Of a stretch of 14,978 nucleotides of DNA, positions 13,424-14,978 are shown piece by piece. Both the position numbers and the translations under genes were made by a program. The stretch's first letter is position 1, and each line of letters opens with the position of its first letter. Under the pieces are notes generated by a model. That model was not told the DNA's origin, searched no databases, and worked only from the letters and a program-made list of their open reading frames with translations. Location: positions 1 through 14,978 of the forward strand of contig CAZEFK010000181.1 in the NCBI GenBank assembly GCA_964511405.1, in the 5' to 3' direction. The DNA comes from CAZEFK01 sp964511405. Lineage in GTDB: Bacteria > Pseudomonadota > Alphaproteobacteria > Elsterales > Elsteraceae.

Positions 13424-14731
13424 TTACGCCTTGCCGGCCAGCGCTTCGACCGCCTGGTCCAGCGGCACGGTGACCTGGGTGCCGGCGTCCATGTCCTTGA
13501 TCACCACGGTGCCGGCGGCTTGCTCATCGGGACCGCACAGGATGGCGTAGCGGGCGCGCCGCTCGCTGGCCGCCTTCAGCTGCTGGCGCATGCCGCCGCC
13601 GACCAGGTCGAGCTCGGCCGAGACCCCGGCGGCGCGCAGGCGGCCGGCCAGGGCCAGCGCCGCCGACTGGGCGGCCTGGTCCCAGACGGTGACATAGGCG
13701 GTCGGGCCGATCGGCTCGGGGGCGCCGCCTTCCTGCAGCAGCATCAGGATGCGCTCGATGCCCAGCGAGCCGCCGCACACCGGTTCGGGCTTGGCGCCGA
13801 ACAGGCCGGTCAGGCCGTCATAGCGGCCGCCACCGGCGATCGAACCGCCGAAGCCCTCGGCGACAAATTCGAAGATCGCGCCGGTATAGTAGTCGAGCCC
13901 GCGCGCCAGCAGGGGGTCGAAGGCGATGCCGGCGCCCTCGGCCAGCGCGGGTGCGACGCCGGCGACGATGGCGTCGACCTCGGCCAGGCCTTCGGCCCCG
14001 ACGGGGCTGGCGGCCAGCCGCGCGCGCAGGTGGCTGATGTCGCCGGCCGTGAGTTCGCGCGCCAGGGTGGCTGCGGCATCGGCCGCAAGCCCAGCGGCCT
14101 CCAATTCGGCCGGAAGCGCCTCGGGCCCGATCTTGTCCAGCTTGTCCAGCGCAATCACCACTTTGCCCTGGATCGCCTCGGCCACGCCATAAACCTCCAT
14201 CAGGCCCTTCAGCACCTTGCGGCTGTTGAGCTTGATCCGGAATGCGCCGAGCCCGACCGCCGTGGCCGCGGCGGCCAGCGCCAGCAGCACTTCGACGTCG
14301 GCGAGGGTCGAGGGCGAGCCCACGATGTCGACGTCGCATTGGTAGAACTCGCGGAAACGGCCGCGCCCGGGCCGGTCGGCGCGCCACACCGGGCCCATCT
14401 GGTACCGCTTGAAGATGCGCGGCAGGAGGTGCCGGTTGCCGGCGATCACGCGCATGGTCGGCACGGTCAGGTCGTAGCGCAGGGCGAAGTCGACCTCGCC
14501 GGTCTTGGCCTGCTCGCCGCGTTTGAGGATCTTGAAGATCAGCTTCTCGCCCTCGTCGCCGTACTTGCCGGTTAGGGTCTCGACGCGCTCGAAGGCCGGC
14601 GTGTCGAGCGGCAAGAAGCCGTGGCGCTGGAACACCTGCTCGACCGTCGCCAGCACGCGCCGGCGGACCTGCATCTCGGCCGGCAGGAAGTCGCGAGTGC
14701 CGGAGGCCGGCGCCAGGTTTGGTTTGGTCAC
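13424..14731 (-). CDS. hisS: Histidyl-tRNA synthetase, non-E. coli-type subgroup
   Basis: A 435-residue class II synthetase that charges tRNA-His with histidine. The start is set at GTG 14731 (MTKPNLAPASGTRDFLP): GGGAGAG lies a few bases upstream. Codons further upstream, though open, lack family similarity and overlap the divergent gene. The catalytic core shows motif 2 as GPVWRADRPGRGRFREFYQCDVD (113-135), the histidine loops LLARGLDYYTG (274-284, catalytic Arg277) and GGRYDGL (301-307), and motif 3 GGSLGIERI (320-328). The anticodon-binding domain covers about 342-435. LTGKYGDEGEKLIFKI and REFYQCDVDI resemble the eukaryote/Bacteroidetes-like branch, not the E. coli branch (RYRQFHQ). Convergent with the ribosomal operon, divergent from the Rpn-like gene. 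Confidence 0.96.
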   Translation of the reverse strand: MTKPNLAPASGTRDFLPAEMQVRRRVLATVEQVFQRHGFLPLDTPAFERVETLTGKYGDEGEKLIFKILKRGEQAKTGEVDFALRYDLTVPTMRVIAGNRHLLPRIFKRYQMGPVWRADRPGRGRFREFYQCDVDIVGSPSTLADVEVLLALAAAATAVGLGAFRIKLNSRKVLKGLMEVYGVAEAIQGKVVIALDKLDKIGPEALPAELEAAGLAADAAATLARELTAGDISHLRARLAASPVGAEGLAEVDAIVAGVAPALAEGAGIAFDPLLARGLDYYTGAIFEFVAEGFGGSIAGGGRYDGLTGLFGAKPEPVCGGSLGIERILMLLQEGGAPEPIGPTAYVTVWDQAAQSAALALAGRLRAAGVSAELDLVGGGMRQQLKAASERRARYAILCGPDEQAAGTVVIKDMDAGTQVTVPLDQAVEALAGKA

Positions 14732-14756
14732 GTTGCTCTCCCGGGAAGGGGCGGCG

Positions 14757-14785
14757 ACTCTATGAATCTCGGAGGGCTTCGGCAA
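14757..14785 (-). promoter_or_regulatory. Candidate promoter for hisS
   Basis: On the minus strand TTGCCG (complement of 14780-14785) and TAGAGT (complement of 14757-14762) are spaced by 17 nt. The -35 keeps four of six consensus bases and the -10 three or four, so the match is moderate. It would place the transcript start about 15-20 nt before the hisS GTG, leaving room for the GGGAGAG site. No comparable plus-strand promoter for the Rpn-like gene is evident in the same 103-bp gap. Confidence 0.35.
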
Positions 14786-14834
14786 GCGCAGGGGGAAGCG
14801 TTGCCTCGCCCGGGTTGTCCGGCGATGCTGACGC

Positions 14835-14978
14835 ATGTCCGACGCGCTGTACCATCGCCTGTTCGCGCATCCGTTGCTGGTCGAGCAGCTGATCCGCGAC
14901 TTCGTGCCCGAGGCGATGGCGGTGGGGCTCGACTTCGCCGGGCTGGAGCGGATCAACCCCAAGTTCCACGATCGCCGC
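14835..14978 (+). CDS. Rpn-family recombination-promoting nuclease / putative transposase (5' end, partial)
   Basis: Forty-eight codons from ATG 14835 to the window edge, with an in-frame TGA at 14829-14831 just before, so the start is well bounded. The peptide MSDALYHRLFAHP, then LVEQLIRDFVPE and LDFAGLERINPKF, matches the opening of the Rpn/YhgA ('transposase_31', PD-(D/E)XK) family, where 'D..YHRLFSHP..V..LLR.FVP....LDF..LE..N' is the usual pattern. In E. coli these proteins promote RecA-independent recombination as Mg-dependent nucleases, and some have been linked to phage defence with an internally started antitoxin. The catalytic residues lie beyond the window. No good ribosome binding site is visible upstream. 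Members average about 300 residues; here only the first sixth is present. Confidence 0.7.
   Translation, partial: MSDALYHRLFAHPLLVEQLIRDFVPEAMAVGLDFAGLERINPKFHDRR

Noticed and set aside
14732..14962. N-terminal extension of hisS up to 14962
   Set aside because: The extra 77 codons have no HisRS similarity, overlap the divergent Rpn-like gene, and the GTG at 14731 has a good ribosome binding site.
1..14978. CRISPR arrays, insertion sequences, tRNA or rRNA genes, attachment sites
   Set aside because: No regularly spaced direct repeats, transposase with terminal repeats, or tRNA cloverleaf were found on reading; the sequence is almost fully occupied by conserved genes.

Overview
The window is a stretch of GC-rich (roughly two-thirds G+C) chromosome from an alphaproteobacterium. 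It holds most of the S10-spc-alpha ribosomal protein supercluster, followed by a convergent hisS-scsB/dsbD-type pair and the first codons of an Rpn-family nuclease gene. The alphaproteobacterial assignment rests on several things. The RpoA N-terminus begins MIQKNWQ. adk directly follows secY with a 4-nt overlap, and no rpmJ, infA or rpsD lies between adk and rpsM or between rpsK and rpoA. S14 is of the zinc-free type, adenylate kinase has a four-cysteine lid, and the histidyl-tRNA synthetase is not of the E. coli type. Family or genus cannot be fixed from this window; a Rhodospirillales-like lineage is a guess.

Layout, plus strand 1-11235: rplB (3' end), rpsS, rplV, rpsC, rplP, rpmC, rpsQ, rplN, rplX, rplE, rpsN, rpsH, rplF, rplR, rpsE, rpmD, rplO, secY, adk, rpsM, rpsK, rpoA, rplQ. 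Gaps are mostly 2-40 nt. Four junctions overlap or touch (rplP/rpmC and secY/adk by ATGA, rpsE/rpmD by TAATG, rpsQ/rplN 4 nt apart), which points to translational coupling. The products make the two ribosomal subunits, the SecY translocation channel, the AMP kinase and the RNA polymerase alpha subunit. A near-consensus sigma70-type promoter (TTGACG-16-TATAAT) starts on the adk stop codon, so rpsM-rpsK-rpoA-rplQ probably has its own start in addition to read-through. A GAAA-loop intrinsic terminator follows rplQ.

Minus strand 14731-11309: hisS, then 60 nt downstream a ScsB/DsbD-type membrane thiol-disulfide reductase. The two converge on the ribosomal operon and meet it at the terminator. A divergent 103-bp gap separates hisS from a plus-strand gene (14835 to the window end) whose first 48 residues look like the Rpn/YhgA (PD-(D/E)XK, 'transposase_31') family.

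The coding content is orthodox. What is not explained by genes is RNA-level structure in three non-coding gaps of the supercluster: two strong hairpins between rpsK and rpoA, a hairpin in the rpsM leader, and two mutually exclusive stem-loops between rpmD and rplO. These, the non-canonical HisRS and the Rpn start are the items worth following. I see no novel multi-gene system here. No stretch over 300 bases lacks a gene.
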